A DNA stretch of 54,386 nucleotides from Acidimicrobiia bacterium (lineage in GTDB: Bacteria > Actinomycetota > Acidimicrobiia > Acidimicrobiales > Aldehydirespiratoraceae). The stretch covers positions 1 through 54,386 of the forward strand of contig JAHQYM010000006.1 of assembly GCA_024421095.1 (NCBI GenBank). The letters are read 5' to 3'. Numbering within the stretch: position 1 is the stretch's first letter; each line of letters starts with the position of its first letter. The position numbers were made by a program, and so were the translations under genes. The notes below the pieces were generated by a model. The model had not been told where the DNA came from, did not search any database, and saw only the letters and a list, made by a program, of their open reading frames with translations. Positions 1 through 8,477 of this stretch are shown here, in pieces.

Positions 1-119
1 ACGGCTTCACCCAACTCGTCGGGCGACAAACCGAGCCGCACATCAACAACATGGCCGGCGGCGCGCAGCAAGTTTAACCCCGCTTCGGCAATCGTTTCGG
101 ACACCAATACTCGCTTCAT
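1..119 (-). CDS. serA: D-3-phosphoglycerate dehydrogenase, N-terminus only
   Basis: Only the first 39 codons are inside the window, starting at an ATG at 119 on the minus strand; the gene runs off the left edge. The peptide begins MKRVLVSETIAEAGLNLL and continues with AAGHVVDVRLGLSPDEL, which is the typical beta-alpha opening of the substrate-binding domain of SerA, the enzyme that oxidises 3-phosphoglycerate in the first step of serine synthesis. Other D-2-hydroxyacid dehydrogenases begin similarly, but the phrase 'VLVSExIAEAGLxLL' is most characteristic of SerA. The catalytic and NAD-binding parts are not visible, so the call rests on the N-terminus alone. Confidence 0.75.
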   Translation of the reverse strand, partial: MKRVLVSETIAEAGLNLLRAAGHVVDVRLGLSPDELGEA

Positions 120-207
120 GGAATCACTTTCTTGTGACCAGGTCAGGCTAAAACAAAACTCTAAGCCTAGCTGAGTCATTTCTGTTGGCAGCTATCGGCG
201 AGTACTA

Positions 208-780
208 TTAGTTGCTGGATTTTTTGTCAACGCGACGAATCAGTAATCCGAACCGGACGATAGCAATCAAGTACATAAAGAAGGCTATCCAAAACAAAGT
301 GTCAGAAAGAGTTCTCCAAGAAGTTGCGATGATCGGCGCGCGATCTCCGAGTTGCACCGGGAAACCAACCTTCCCCGAAACCCAAATTAAACCCACTATT
401 TGGATCCCCCACAAGGCGGATGCCACCGGAGGCAATCTAGAACCTGTAGTGTCAATATCACTAATTTTCGAAACGAAAAAACGTGTATACGGAGGCTTCA
501 ACATATCTAGGTCTTGCAAGATTATAGCCCGTTTAATCCACATCCAATTGTGGAACTCAACCGATACAACGGAAAAGATGCAAACAAACATAAGTTGTCG
601 TAACGTAAGATTGAAATCTAGGAAATAACTGTTATGACCGGCAAGATATACAAAAAACATAATGCTTGTGGCAGCTGCCGCGAGCAGCCACTTTGTAATT
701 GTGTCATCGGTAATGTGCAGACCGCGGTCATTCGCCCAGTTTCGCCTCAAGAAAAATAGACGCTTGCGAGGGAACGTCAT
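208..780 (-). CDS. four-segment integral membrane protein of unknown function
   Basis: A 190-residue protein that I do not recognise. Four hydrophobic segments are visible at about residues 28-50, 58-76, 119-136 and 157-178, with a polar stretch of about 40 residues between the second and third. The N-terminus (MTFPRKRLFFLRRNW) is strongly basic, suggesting it stays in the cytoplasm, and the C-terminus (RRVDKKSSN) is also basic. Its ATG overlaps the TGA stop of the upstream secreted protein (ATGA, 777-780), so the two are probably translated together and may work as a pair at the cell envelope. No catalytic motif is apparent. Confidence 0.6.
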   Translation of the reverse strand: MTFPRKRLFFLRRNWANDRGLHITDDTITKWLLAAAATSIMFFVYLAGHNSYFLDFNLTLRQLMFVCIFSVVSVEFHNWMWIKRAIILQDLDMLKPPYTRFFVSKISDIDTTGSRLPPVASALWGIQIVGLIWVSGKVGFPVQLGDRAPIIATSWRTLSDTLFWIAFFMYLIAIVRFGLLIRRVDKKSSN

Positions 781-1589
781 GACGCATAAAATTGGACGCA
801 GAAATTACGATGAACACGATGCCACACTCGACAGACTCTACGTGGAGGAGGTGGCGGTTTTGGCTCAGGTTTTTGAACCTCCACATAGGTTACCACGGCA
901 ATCGCCACCGCCGACCCGCAGACCACGACGTTTACAGGTGGCGTCGAACATGCTGCCGCTGCGACGGTCGCGGTTGCAGCGATTTTCACACAGTCCTTCA
1001 AACCTTTCCACCCCCACCCGCAGGGGTCGGCAACGACCGGGTAGACAGCTCCGTTGTGGTGAACCGTTTGAAGCAGGGTCGAGCCGTCCAAGGAAAAGCT
1101 TGTTGGGATCTTCATGCCTCTCGCGTCATAGGCCCAAGGTGCAGCTATCCCCGAGACGTGGTTGCCGAAGACATCCAAAATCTGCACAGATCCGTCTGGT
1201 TGCATTTTCGCCTTGTATCCATTGGGGACGGCATTATTGAATTTATATGTTGTCGGGTCATCGGCAGAGTCAATCTGCAACAGTACCAACAAGGTACCCT
1301 CCTCGCCGATGTAGTTCGTTTTGACACCGACTCCAGGAACGTTGGAAATGCCGTCGATTCCTATGGAACCGTCAGTCCAAGTCATGTCAAGGCTCAGAAC
1401 ATCCGTATTCCCGATAGGTTCTGTAAGGCTTATCGGTGGTTCCTTGCTCGCTTCATCGGCAGGTGTCTCGGGTGCGGGGCTTTCTCCCGTGTGCGACGTT
1501 TCATCGTTTTGCTGTGGAGCGTCAGGTTGAGTTGCGTTTGTTGCACTAACTGGCAGTAAGCTAGCAAACGTCAACACAGATATCATCAC
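777..1589 (-). CDS. secreted protein of unknown function, possibly with a damaged start
   Basis: A 270-residue exported protein. A hydrophobic stretch (ISVLTFASLLPVSATNA) ends in a plausible signal peptidase site, followed by a Pro/Glu/Thr-rich linker (about 20-55) and a domain ending in the phrase YPVVADPCGWGWKG, a pattern seen in many exported actinobacterial proteins of unknown function. A second hydrophobic Ala/Val/Cys-rich stretch lies at about residues 205-235, then a proline run and a Cys-containing tail. The start is awkward: the only in-frame starts are GTG at 1589 and ATG at 1586, which give a signal peptide with no basic residues. The codons just upstream would supply arginines, but no start codon occurs before an in-frame TAA. 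The stop overlaps the ATG of the next gene. Confidence 0.55.
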   Translation of the reverse strand: MMISVLTFASLLPVSATNATQPDAPQQNDETSHTGESPAPETPADEASKEPPISLTEPIGNTDVLSLDMTWTDGSIGIDGISNVPGVGVKTNYIGEEGTLLVLLQIDSADDPTTYKFNNAVPNGYKAKMQPDGSVQILDVFGNHVSGIAAPWAYDARGMKIPTSFSLDGSTLLQTVHHNGAVYPVVADPCGWGWKGLKDCVKIAATATVAAAACSTPPVNVVVCGSAVAIAVVTYVEVQKPEPKPPPPPRRVCRVWHRVHRNFCVQFYAS

Positions 1590-1844
1590 TACACCAAGCC
1601 TGCTATATGGTCTCGTTTAGTGATGATTTTGGTGGATGATCTCGTTTTGGTAAGGATTGGGTTGGTGATGAGTCCAAGATAGCACACAATTGCGAAATAG
1701 TCAAATCTATTCGGCGCGTAAACGCACATTGGAAGGGCGATTGAATATCAGTGATTTGGGGTGACAAAGCGGACGACGCAGGCACGTGGGCAACCGTAGT
1801 GCTGGCAGGTTTCGGCAAGGCGATTGACTCAGTGGCAGAATTCA
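1590..1844. other. intergenic segment without a recognisable gene
   Basis: No supportable gene was found here. Short open frames exist on both strands but lack ribosome binding sites and family resemblance. The motif TCTCGTTT occurs twice, near 1611 and near 1640, and the segment lies directly against the end of a decayed insertion sequence. It probably holds the remains of the original upstream region of the secreted protein at 777-1589. Confidence 0.4.
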
Positions 1845-2099
1845 GGCTCTTCGGAAATTAGTGGGGAGTGATGTGTTGAGTAGTCTCCAGTTGGGTTTCC
1901 CGGCGCAGAGCAGGGCGCGGATCCGCTAGTGATTGAATCGTCGGAATCCGAAGACGACGCGTTTGATCAAGTTGGCTGCGTTGGTTACCCGGACATGCTG
2001 CCAGTTGCTGATCTGTGTACGCCAGCGGCACTGGGTGCGGCCCAGCTTGGACAACTCCGGTGGACAGTCGCCGTCGATGAGGTTGTCGTGGGTTGCGTC
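1845..2099 (-). pseudogene. remnant of an ISL3-family transposase with its terminal repeat
   Basis: Read on the minus strand, 2099-1862 encodes a degraded C-terminus of an ISL3-type transposase: ELSKLGRTQCRWRTQI, then NLIKRVVFGFRRFNH, an in-frame TAG where a Tyr is expected, then RIRALLCAGKPNW. Intact members of the family read roughly VTNGPTEA-NNLIKR-KR-GFGFR-F-HYRIRALLYAGKPNW, so this copy also appears to have short deletions before NLIKR and before GFR. Directly after the transposase end, at 1845-1859 on the plus strand, lies GGCTCTTCGGAAATT, which resembles an ISL3-type terminal inverted repeat. The N-terminal two thirds and the other end of the element are missing. It is a dead element. 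Family resemblance is from memory of the conserved C-terminal block. Confidence 0.75.
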
Positions 2100-2240
2100 T
2101 GACACGAGGCATCCTGATAACATGACCACCAACCCAGTTCCAGCAACCCAAATCCCACGTTTGCGCGCAGGGCCCACTTTGATGAGCGCATTTGTTCGCT
2201 ACTTAACCGAAATTTGCCACGTATGGGATCCCCCAAACCT

Positions 2241-2921
2241 ATGACCGACACCGGTGCTGATACACTTACCCACACTATGACCGACACCATGACCGACACT
2301 ATGACCGACACCACTCAAACTGAGGTTTTGATCGTCTCTGACGCAGCCCGTGCCACCGTGAAAGAAATCCGTTCTCAAGAAGACGATGCTGAGGCATTGG
2401 GACTTCGCGTTGAGATCACCGGTGCGAAAGGGGTTGACTACACCTACGACCTCTCCCTTGAACCATTAGCCGAAACCGCCGCAGACGACCACCTGCATGA
2501 AAAAGACGGCCTCACCGTGATCGTGCCCGCGTTGAGCGTTCCGCTTTTGGCTGGTGCCACGCTAGACCTACCAGCCAACGCCGCGCAAGGTGGTCTAGTA
2601 ATCCGTAATCCGAATCGTCCGAACCCGCTAGGCGACTTTGGTCAGCTAGAACTCTCTGGCGATGCTGCCGACAAGGTGCGCACCTTATTGGAGCAACGGA
2701 TCAACCCGGCGCTTGCTTCACATGGTGGTTTCGCGGAGTTGGTTGGTGTTGAAGGCGAACGAGCTTTCGTGACGATGGGTGGGGGTTGTCAAGGATGTGC
2801 GATGAGTGCCGCCACACTGCGCGAAGGGATTTCCAAGGCGATCCGTGATGCTATCCCTGAAATAACCGAAGTGGTCGACACAACCGACCATGAACAAGGC
2901 GCAAATCCATACTACACCTAG
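2241..2921 (+). CDS. nfuA: NfuA-like iron-sulfur cluster carrier (A-type domain plus Nfu domain)
   Basis: A 226-residue protein from ATG 2241. Residues about 30-125 resemble the HesB/IscA-like fold but lack its usual cysteines (AARATVKEI, LGLRVEITGAKGVDYTYDL). Residues about 140-210 form the Nfu domain with the cluster-binding pair CxxC (Cys183 and Cys186 in GGGCQGCAMS). NfuA proteins bind a [4Fe-4S] cluster and hand it to target enzymes; in this window Fe-S clients include MoaA and the ferredoxin. The start is uncertain: TTG 2214, ATG 2223, 2241, 2277, 2289 and 2301 are all in frame, and 2277-2312 is a 12-bp repeat encoding MTDT three times. The true core begins near TTQTEVLIVSDAA. The stop codon shares the palindrome CTAG with the stop of dxs on the other strand. 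Confidence 0.85.
   Translation: MTDTGADTLTHTMTDTMTDTMTDTTQTEVLIVSDAARATVKEIRSQEDDAEALGLRVEITGAKGVDYTYDLSLEPLAETAADDHLHEKDGLTVIVPALSVPLLAGATLDLPANAAQGGLVIRNPNRPNPLGDFGQLELSGDAADKVRTLLEQRINPALASHGGFAELVGVEGERAFVTMGGGCQGCAMSAATLREGISKAIRDAIPEITEVVDTTDHEQGANPYYT
2277..2312 (+). repeat. 12-bp tandem repeat, three copies, encoding MTDT
   Basis: The unit ATGACCGACAC(C/T) occurs back to back at 2277, 2289 and 2301, with a fourth matching unit 36 bp upstream at 2241. Every unit begins with an in-frame ATG, so gain or loss of units would change only the length of the N-terminal tail of the Nfu-type protein and the number of possible start codons. Confidence 0.85.
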
Positions 2922-4744
2922 GCCAACAGCGCCTCAACTTCAGCGCTTATGCCGGCCGCATCAAGGCCGAAGCGAGCGTGAATATCGTCTGGGTTGCCAT
3001 GATCAACATAGGTTACGGGAATCCCCATTACCCGGATACGGCAGTTGGTGTCACGTTCGCTAAGCATGTCACGCAGCGCGGCTCCGGCACCACCAATACG
3101 CAACCCGTCCTCAACCGAGACCACAACCTCGTGGCGGGCAATGTCGTCAATCATCGCCGTGTCTAAAGGCACCACCACACGAGGGTCGTAAACCGTGGCA
3201 TTGATCTGGCGTGCAGCCAACAATTCAGCCGCAGCCATCGTTGCGCCATGCATCTGCCCGAACCCAAGCAAAGCCACCGTGCCATCACCAAGGCGAGTCT
3301 TGCGGGCGTTGAGGCCCGTACCAACCTCATGATCGCTCACATGCGGCGCTTTGCCGCGAGACCAGCGAATCGCTACTGGCCCGGCGTTTAGCGACATCGC
3401 ATCTTCAAGCATTTGTTGCAGTTCTTGATAACTAGAAGGCGCAAACACGGTCATTCCTGGAACCTTCGTGAATAGCACCATGTCTAACAAACCATGATGC
3501 GAAGCTCCGTCTGGGCCAGTCACGCCAGCGCGATCCACACAGAAGATCACTGGTAGACGATGCAAACCAACATCCAGGTTGATTTGGTCAAAAGCCCTGC
3601 TCAGAAAGGTCGAATAAACCGCAACTAGGGGACGCAGGCCTCCCATAGCCATGCCCGCAGCAGCAGTAACGGCATGCTGTTCGGCGATCCCCACATCGAA
3701 ACAACGCTCGGGAAAACGCTCCCGGAAGGGCAACAAACCCGTCGAATCAGGCATCGCTGCGGTAATCGCTACCAACTCTGGGTGCTGATCGCCTAGCTTC
3801 ACCAGAGTCTCAGAAAATGCCGCGGTGTATGATCCTTCCTTGACGGAACCGATGTCGTGCATGTTTTTGATGCTGTCGTTCTCCGCTGGCGCATAACCAC
3901 GGCCCTTTTGGGTTAACACATGCACCAAAACCGGCCCGTCAAACTCAACGGCGTTATGCAAGGCTTCCTCTAGCGAAGCAATATCATGGCCGTCGAACGG
4001 GCCGATATAGCGGATACCCAAGTTCTCAAAAAAAGCTGGTGGCTCCCACATCTCCCGGATCGCGGCTTTCGACATTTTCACGCCACGTTTTATCTGTTCC
4101 CCAACCCAACCAATACGTTCAGCGATCTCTTCTATTTTGGCTTGGCGGCGCATGTATGTTGGATTGCTGCGAATCTTTACCAAACTTTCGCTCAACCGAG
4201 ATACTGTCGGGGCATAAGAACGGCCGTTGTCGTTGAGCACGATCACCACATCACGCCCACTGTGCCCCAAATTGTTGAGTCCCTCGAACGCCATCCCGCC
4301 AGTAAGCGCACCATCGCCAATCACGGCTACCACGCGGCGCCGGTCGTCATTGGTATAGAACGCGGTAGCAAGACCGTGAGCATATGACAACACCGTTGAA
4401 GCGTGACTATTCTCAATCCAATCATGTTCCGATTCGGCACGCGAAGGATAACCAGAAAGCCCACCCTCTTGGCGCAACTGTGCAAACCCGCTGAGCCGCC
4501 CAGTCAACATCTTATGGACGTATGCCTGGTGCCCAGTGTCCCAAAGGATGGCATCGTGAGGAGAACGAAAAACCCGATGCAAAGCAACGGTCAATTCCAC
4601 AGCACCCAAGTTCGACCCCAGATGACCACTGTGTTGATTAACCGCGGCAATAACCTGCGCGCGTATCTGCTCGCAAAGATCATCAAGTTCTGCAAAGCTG
4701 CGGCCTTGCAAATCAAGTGGGTTGTTTAGTGCGTCAAGGCGCAT
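2918..4744 (-). CDS. dxs: 1-deoxy-D-xylulose-5-phosphate synthase
   Basis: A 608-residue protein, close to the usual 620-640. It condenses pyruvate and glyceraldehyde 3-phosphate, with thiamine diphosphate, in the first step of the MEP isoprenoid pathway. Visible landmarks are the N-terminal HSGHLGSNLGAVELT block, the thiamine-binding GDGALTGGMAFEGLN near residue 143 with NDN about 25 residues later, the transketolase central domain with DVGIAEQHAVTAAAGMA, RAGVTGPDGASHHG, and the C-terminal domain starting near GLNARKTRLGDG. Start is ATG 4744, preceded by GAGAGGA. It would supply precursors used by the prenyl synthase at 35500-36552 and, indirectly, UppP. Its stop shares CTAG with the convergent nfu gene. 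No other MEP gene is in the window. Confidence 0.97.
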   Translation of the reverse strand: MRLDALNNPLDLQGRSFAELDDLCEQIRAQVIAAVNQHSGHLGSNLGAVELTVALHRVFRSPHDAILWDTGHQAYVHKMLTGRLSGFAQLRQEGGLSGYPSRAESEHDWIENSHASTVLSYAHGLATAFYTNDDRRRVVAVIGDGALTGGMAFEGLNNLGHSGRDVVIVLNDNGRSYAPTVSRLSESLVKIRSNPTYMRRQAKIEEIAERIGWVGEQIKRGVKMSKAAIREMWEPPAFFENLGIRYIGPFDGHDIASLEEALHNAVEFDGPVLVHVLTQKGRGYAPAENDSIKNMHDIGSVKEGSYTAAFSETLVKLGDQHPELVAITAAMPDSTGLLPFRERFPERCFDVGIAEQHAVTAAAGMAMGGLRPLVAVYSTFLSRAFDQINLDVGLHRLPVIFCVDRAGVTGPDGASHHGLLDMVLFTKVPGMTVFAPSSYQELQQMLEDAMSLNAGPVAIRWSRGKAPHVSDHEVGTGLNARKTRLGDGTVALLGFGQMHGATMAAAELLAARQINATVYDPRVVVPLDTAMIDDIARHEVVVSVEDGLRIGGAGAALRDMLSERDTNCRIRVMGIPVTYVDHGNPDDIHARFGLDAAGISAEVEALLA

Positions 4745-4810
4745 CGGAATCCTCTCGTTTTGTAAAGACCGGTCGCGAACGCTGATTCAAGAATTGTTTT
4801 GCGGTAAATC

Positions 4811-5656
4811 TTAGCCAGTTTGTGTGGCGGGGCGGAACTTTCTTGAGCCACCCGGCAAAAACGGTGTGAGTTTAGGAGCCAACCGCAAACCAATTGCCAC
4901 AATCACGATACCACCAATCGCATCAATCCAATAATGGTTAGCTGTCACAACTATTGAAAATAATGTAAATAGCGGATACATCACTGCCAATATTCGTGTT
5001 GCTCGGTGTTTCAGCAGCGGATACAAACCAATCGCGCACCACAACGCCCAAGCAATATGCAAACTCGGCATCGCCGCATACTGATTAGAGATAGCCGCCA
5101 TCGTCCCCGATTCAAAAGACCACAATCCACCAGGATCAACTAACGTGTCGACATAATTGTGGCCCGCGGCACAAGCACCATACGGAGAAACGCAATTCGG
5201 CAATAAGCGTGGCGGCATCAGTGGGTAAAAAGCGAAACCGACAAGCGCAACGGCGGTGGTGACAGCCAAAGCGGAACGCATCAGAATATACCGGCTCGGA
5301 AAACGCCAAAACAGCCATACCATCACGAAGATCGTGACAATGAAATGAAACGACCCGTAAAAGACATTCCAAAACACGATGAACCAATCCCAGCCAACGA
5401 ACAATTGTTGCAGCCATTCCTCAAAATAAAGCCCCATAGCCTTTTCAATATTGATGACATCAAGCGCATTTTCATAGGAACGGCGCCGCACCCTTCCCCC
5501 CAACGCCGAACCGAATTGGTTCCTGATTGCCGTATAAACACCGTAGAATATCAACGTCAACGCTGCTTCTTTCCACCATTTCAACACCGGCACAGCAAAC
5601 GACATCTCGGTAACCGCGGTACTTTGCCCCGTTTCAGCGCGCACACGCGCTACCAT
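4811..5656 (-). CDS. PAP2-superfamily membrane phosphatase or phosphotransferase
   Basis: A 281-residue polytopic membrane protein with about six hydrophobic segments. Two PAP2 motifs are clear in the second half: AMPSLHIAWALW (the PSGH-type motif written as PSLH) and ANHYWIDAIGG (the H-x3-D motif with catalytic His). This PSLH/NHYxxD form is characteristic of the subgroup related to the inositol-phosphotransferase AUR1/Ipt1 type rather than of classical phosphatidate phosphatases. The likely role is phosphate or phospho-alcohol transfer on a lipid at the outer membrane face, but the substrate cannot be told from sequence. It has its own short upstream gap from the divergently transcribed tldD and lies 66 bp upstream of dxs on the same strand. 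Confidence 0.8.
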   Translation of the reverse strand: MVARVRAETGQSTAVTEMSFAVPVLKWWKEAALTLIFYGVYTAIRNQFGSALGGRVRRRSYENALDVINIEKAMGLYFEEWLQQLFVGWDWFIVFWNVFYGSFHFIVTIFVMVWLFWRFPSRYILMRSALAVTTAVALVGFAFYPLMPPRLLPNCVSPYGACAAGHNYVDTLVDPGGLWSFESGTMAAISNQYAAMPSLHIAWALWCAIGLYPLLKHRATRILAVMYPLFTLFSIVVTANHYWIDAIGGIVIVAIGLRLAPKLTPFLPGGSRKFRPATQTG

Positions 5657-5694
5657 AGCGACATTACACTTAGCATTGGCCCAGGAGTAGCAAC

Positions 5695-7098
5695 GTGCTT
5701 GACCATGACCTCATTAACCGTACGCTGCAAACCGCGCTAAGCGCGGGAGCGGAATTTGCAGAAGTTTTCGTGGAAGACAAGAGATCGTCTTCGGCGCTGC
5801 TTGATGATGGTCGTGTTGAGGAGTTGACCAGCGGGCGTGATCGCGGTGCGGGCATCCGTGTGGTACACAAAGACACCACTGGTTTTGCACACACTGCCGA
5901 CCTCAGTGCCTCGGGTTTAGCAAAAGCTGCCAGCACCGCAGCGGCTGTGGCTCAAAACAACGCACAATCTAGTAGCACAGATCGGCGTAGCGTAGCTGTT
6001 GACGCAGGTGGTGCCGTAGTTGGTACCAGCGCACGAATTGCCCCATCTGACGTGGCTAAGTCTGTCAAAGTTCAACTCCTCGCCAATGCCGACGCTGCGG
6101 CGCGTGCTAGCGGTTCACAAATATCGCAAGTATCGGCGCGTTACGGCGATAGTCGGCGGCGTATTCTTGTTGCCAACAGTGATGGCTTGTTTGCCCAAGA
6201 CGATCAAGTGCGTACCTTATTTTCGGTTTCGTGTGTGGCCAGTGGCGACACTGGTCTGCAAACTGGGCGTGAATCTGTGGGGCGAACGATTGGTTTTGAA
6301 CTCTTTGATGAAACCGATGTCACCGACTTGGCTCGGCGTGCCGCGCAGCGTGCCATCACCAAACTGAATGCCCGTCCGGCACCTTCGGGCACTATGCCGG
6401 TAGTGGTCGGGCCTGGTGGTGGCGGAGTGTTGTTCCATGAAGCGTGTGGCCATGGGTTAGAAGCCGACCTGGTTGCCAAGTCAGCGAGCGTTTTCGCTGG
6501 GCGTGTGGGTGACCAAGTAGCCACGCCGCTGGTGACCTTGATTGATGACGGCACCATGGCTGGCGAATGGGGGCATTACCGGATCGACGATGAGGGCCGT
6601 GCTGCGGCTCACAACGTTTTGATTGATAAGGGCGTGCTCACCGACTATATGTGGGACCATGTTCGGGCGCGCAAAGAGGGCCGCAACAGTTCTGGCAACG
6701 GCCGCCGCCAAAGTTACCAATACTTGCCGATGGTGCGCATGACCAACACTTACATCGAAAACGGTTCCGATCACCCCAGCGACATTATTGCGGGCACCGA
6801 ATCCGGTGTCTACGTGGCTCAACTTGGCGGCGGGCAGGTCAACACCGCTACAGGTGACTATGTCTTTGGAATGACCGAAGCCTATCTGATTGAGAACGGT
6901 GAAATCAGTGAACCGATTCGCCAAGGCAACCTCATCGGTAACGGCCCAGAAACCCTGAAACTAATCGACGCAGTGGGCAACGACTTCGCCATGGGTTCAC
7001 CAGGAACGTGCGGTAAAGACGGCCAAGGGGTGCCGGTGGGCGATGGCACACCAACGCTGCGAGTCACCGCACTCACCATTGGCGGCACCGCCGCTTGA
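5695..7098 (+). CDS. tldD: TldD-family metalloprotease, catalytic subunit
   Basis: A 467-residue protein starting at GTG 5695. It carries the metal-binding HExxxH motif (His248-Glu249-x3-His253 within FHEACGHGLEADL) that defines the active TldD subunit, plus the C-terminal conserved block GxGPxTLKxIDAVGNDF. TldD works with TldE (PmbA) as a heterodimeric protease that degrades unfolded peptides and, in other bacteria, processes microcins and modified peptides. The tldE partner follows after 9 bp, in the usual order for the pair. No peptide substrate gene is evident nearby. Confidence 0.95.
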   Translation: MLDHDLINRTLQTALSAGAEFAEVFVEDKRSSSALLDDGRVEELTSGRDRGAGIRVVHKDTTGFAHTADLSASGLAKAASTAAAVAQNNAQSSSTDRRSVAVDAGGAVVGTSARIAPSDVAKSVKVQLLANADAAARASGSQISQVSARYGDSRRRILVANSDGLFAQDDQVRTLFSVSCVASGDTGLQTGRESVGRTIGFELFDETDVTDLARRAAQRAITKLNARPAPSGTMPVVVGPGGGGVLFHEACGHGLEADLVAKSASVFAGRVGDQVATPLVTLIDDGTMAGEWGHYRIDDEGRAAAHNVLIDKGVLTDYMWDHVRARKEGRNSSGNGRRQSYQYLPMVRMTNTYIENGSDHPSDIIAGTESGVYVAQLGGGQVNTATGDYVFGMTEAYLIENGEISEPIRQGNLIGNGPETLKLIDAVGNDFAMGSPGTCGKDGQGVPVGDGTPTLRVTALTIGGTAA

Positions 7099-7107
7099 GG
7101 TGCTGAA

Positions 7108-8472
7108 ATGGGTGACAACGGGTCGGTTCAACCCGAACTGCTAGACATCGCCAAGCAAGTTGCTAGCTGGGCTAATCCCGGCGAGCAGTTGGAGGTCTAC
7201 GTTGCCGATGCAACCGAAACGGAAGTACGTGCCTATCAAGGTGAGGTCGAATCTTTCACTTCCGCGCGTAGTCAAGGAATCGGTGTGCGCGCGGTGGCTA
7301 ACGGTCGGCAAGGTTACGCCTACGCGGGCACGCTTGAGCGCTCCGCCCTTACCGAAACCTTGCAAGAAGCACGAGACAACGCGGCTTTCGCAGAAGCAGA
7401 CGAGTTCAATGGGGTCGCCGTGCCTGACGGTGTGCCTGCTATCGACCTCAACCTCTGCGATGCGTCACTAGAGAGCTTTGCGACAGCAGACAAAATCTCC
7501 CTTACCATCGAACTTGAAAGAGCCACGCTTGGAGCAGACCCGCGAGTTTCAGGTATCGAATCAGCAGAATATGTAGACAGCCAACTGCAATCGGCTGTGG
7601 CCACGTCTACCGGTATCGCTATTGCTAGCCGCGAAACGGGTGCCTATCTCGCTAGCTACGCCATGGCTGAAGCTGAGGGTGAAACCCAGACTGGTTTTGG
7701 TTACTCAATCGCTAGGGGCCCAGCCGAACTTGATGTTGGCGCGGCCGCAACTCAAGCCGCCGACCGTGCTACCAGATTGCTTGGAGCTGTCAAACCGTCA
7801 ACCAGCAAACTCACTGTGGTGCTTGACCCGTGGGTCTCGGCTCAACTCCTTGGCATTATCGGCGCCACGCTCAACGGCGACGCAGTACAGCGTGGTCGCT
7901 CATTTTTTGCAGATCGCATAGGCGAACAAGTTGCTGTAGCAGAGTTATGTCTCCTCGACGATGCGACCAACCCAGAAGCCTTCACAGCTGCTGCGGTTGA
8001 CGCTGAGGGTCTTGCCACACGACCAAATACTTTGATCAACGAAGGCCGGCTGCAAGGATTTTTGCATAACTCATACACGGCCCGGCGCTCCGCCACAGCG
8101 TCAACTGGTTCAGCGGTGCGGCCCGGTTTCAAAGGCGCGCCCGGTGTGGGTGCTCAAGCGTTGGCGTTGCGCCCCGGCCAACACAGCCCTGAAGAACTGA
8201 TCGCTGGCATTGATGATGGTTTCTTGGTGCAAGGCGTGAGTGGTTTGCATTCGGGCGTAAACCCGATTTCTGGCGATTTTTCGACGGGGGCCGAAGGTTT
8301 ACGGATCCGTAATGGTGCGCTGGCCGAACCGCTGCGTGAGGTCACCATCGCTTCAACGTTGCAGAGGATACTGCTTGATATCACCGCAATCGGTAATGAT
8401 CTGGTTTGGTTGCCGATGAGCGCCGCGGGCGTTTCGTTGGTAGTTGCTGACGTGATGATGTCTGGCACCTGA
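7108..8472 (+). CDS. pmbA: TldE/PmbA, non-catalytic partner of TldD
   Basis: A 454-residue TldD/PmbA-family protein starting at ATG 7108, 9 bp after tldD. It has the family fold (SARSQGIGVRAVANGRQGYAYAGT near the N-terminus, and FLHNSYTARRSATASTGSAVR and GVNPISGDFS near the C-terminus) but lacks the HExxxH motif, having LLGIIGATLNGDAVQRGRS at the equivalent place. This is the expected division of labour: TldE closes the chamber and TldD cuts. uppP follows after only 5 bp, so the three genes are likely one transcript. Confidence 0.92.
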   Translation: MGDNGSVQPELLDIAKQVASWANPGEQLEVYVADATETEVRAYQGEVESFTSARSQGIGVRAVANGRQGYAYAGTLERSALTETLQEARDNAAFAEADEFNGVAVPDGVPAIDLNLCDASLESFATADKISLTIELERATLGADPRVSGIESAEYVDSQLQSAVATSTGIAIASRETGAYLASYAMAEAEGETQTGFGYSIARGPAELDVGAAATQAADRATRLLGAVKPSTSKLTVVLDPWVSAQLLGIIGATLNGDAVQRGRSFFADRIGEQVAVAELCLLDDATNPEAFTAAAVDAEGLATRPNTLINEGRLQGFLHNSYTARRSATASTGSAVRPGFKGAPGVGAQALALRPGQHSPEELIAGIDDGFLVQGVSGLHSGVNPISGDFSTGAEGLRIRNGALAEPLREVTIASTLQRILLDITAIGNDLVWLPMSAAGVSLVVADVMMSGT

Positions 8473-8477
8473 CCTCA

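Noticed and set aside
1926-2177. Possible small lipoprotein with an LSGC lipobox on the minus strand
   Set aside because: Its C-terminal two thirds match a decayed ISL3 transposase, so the lipobox is most likely accidental.
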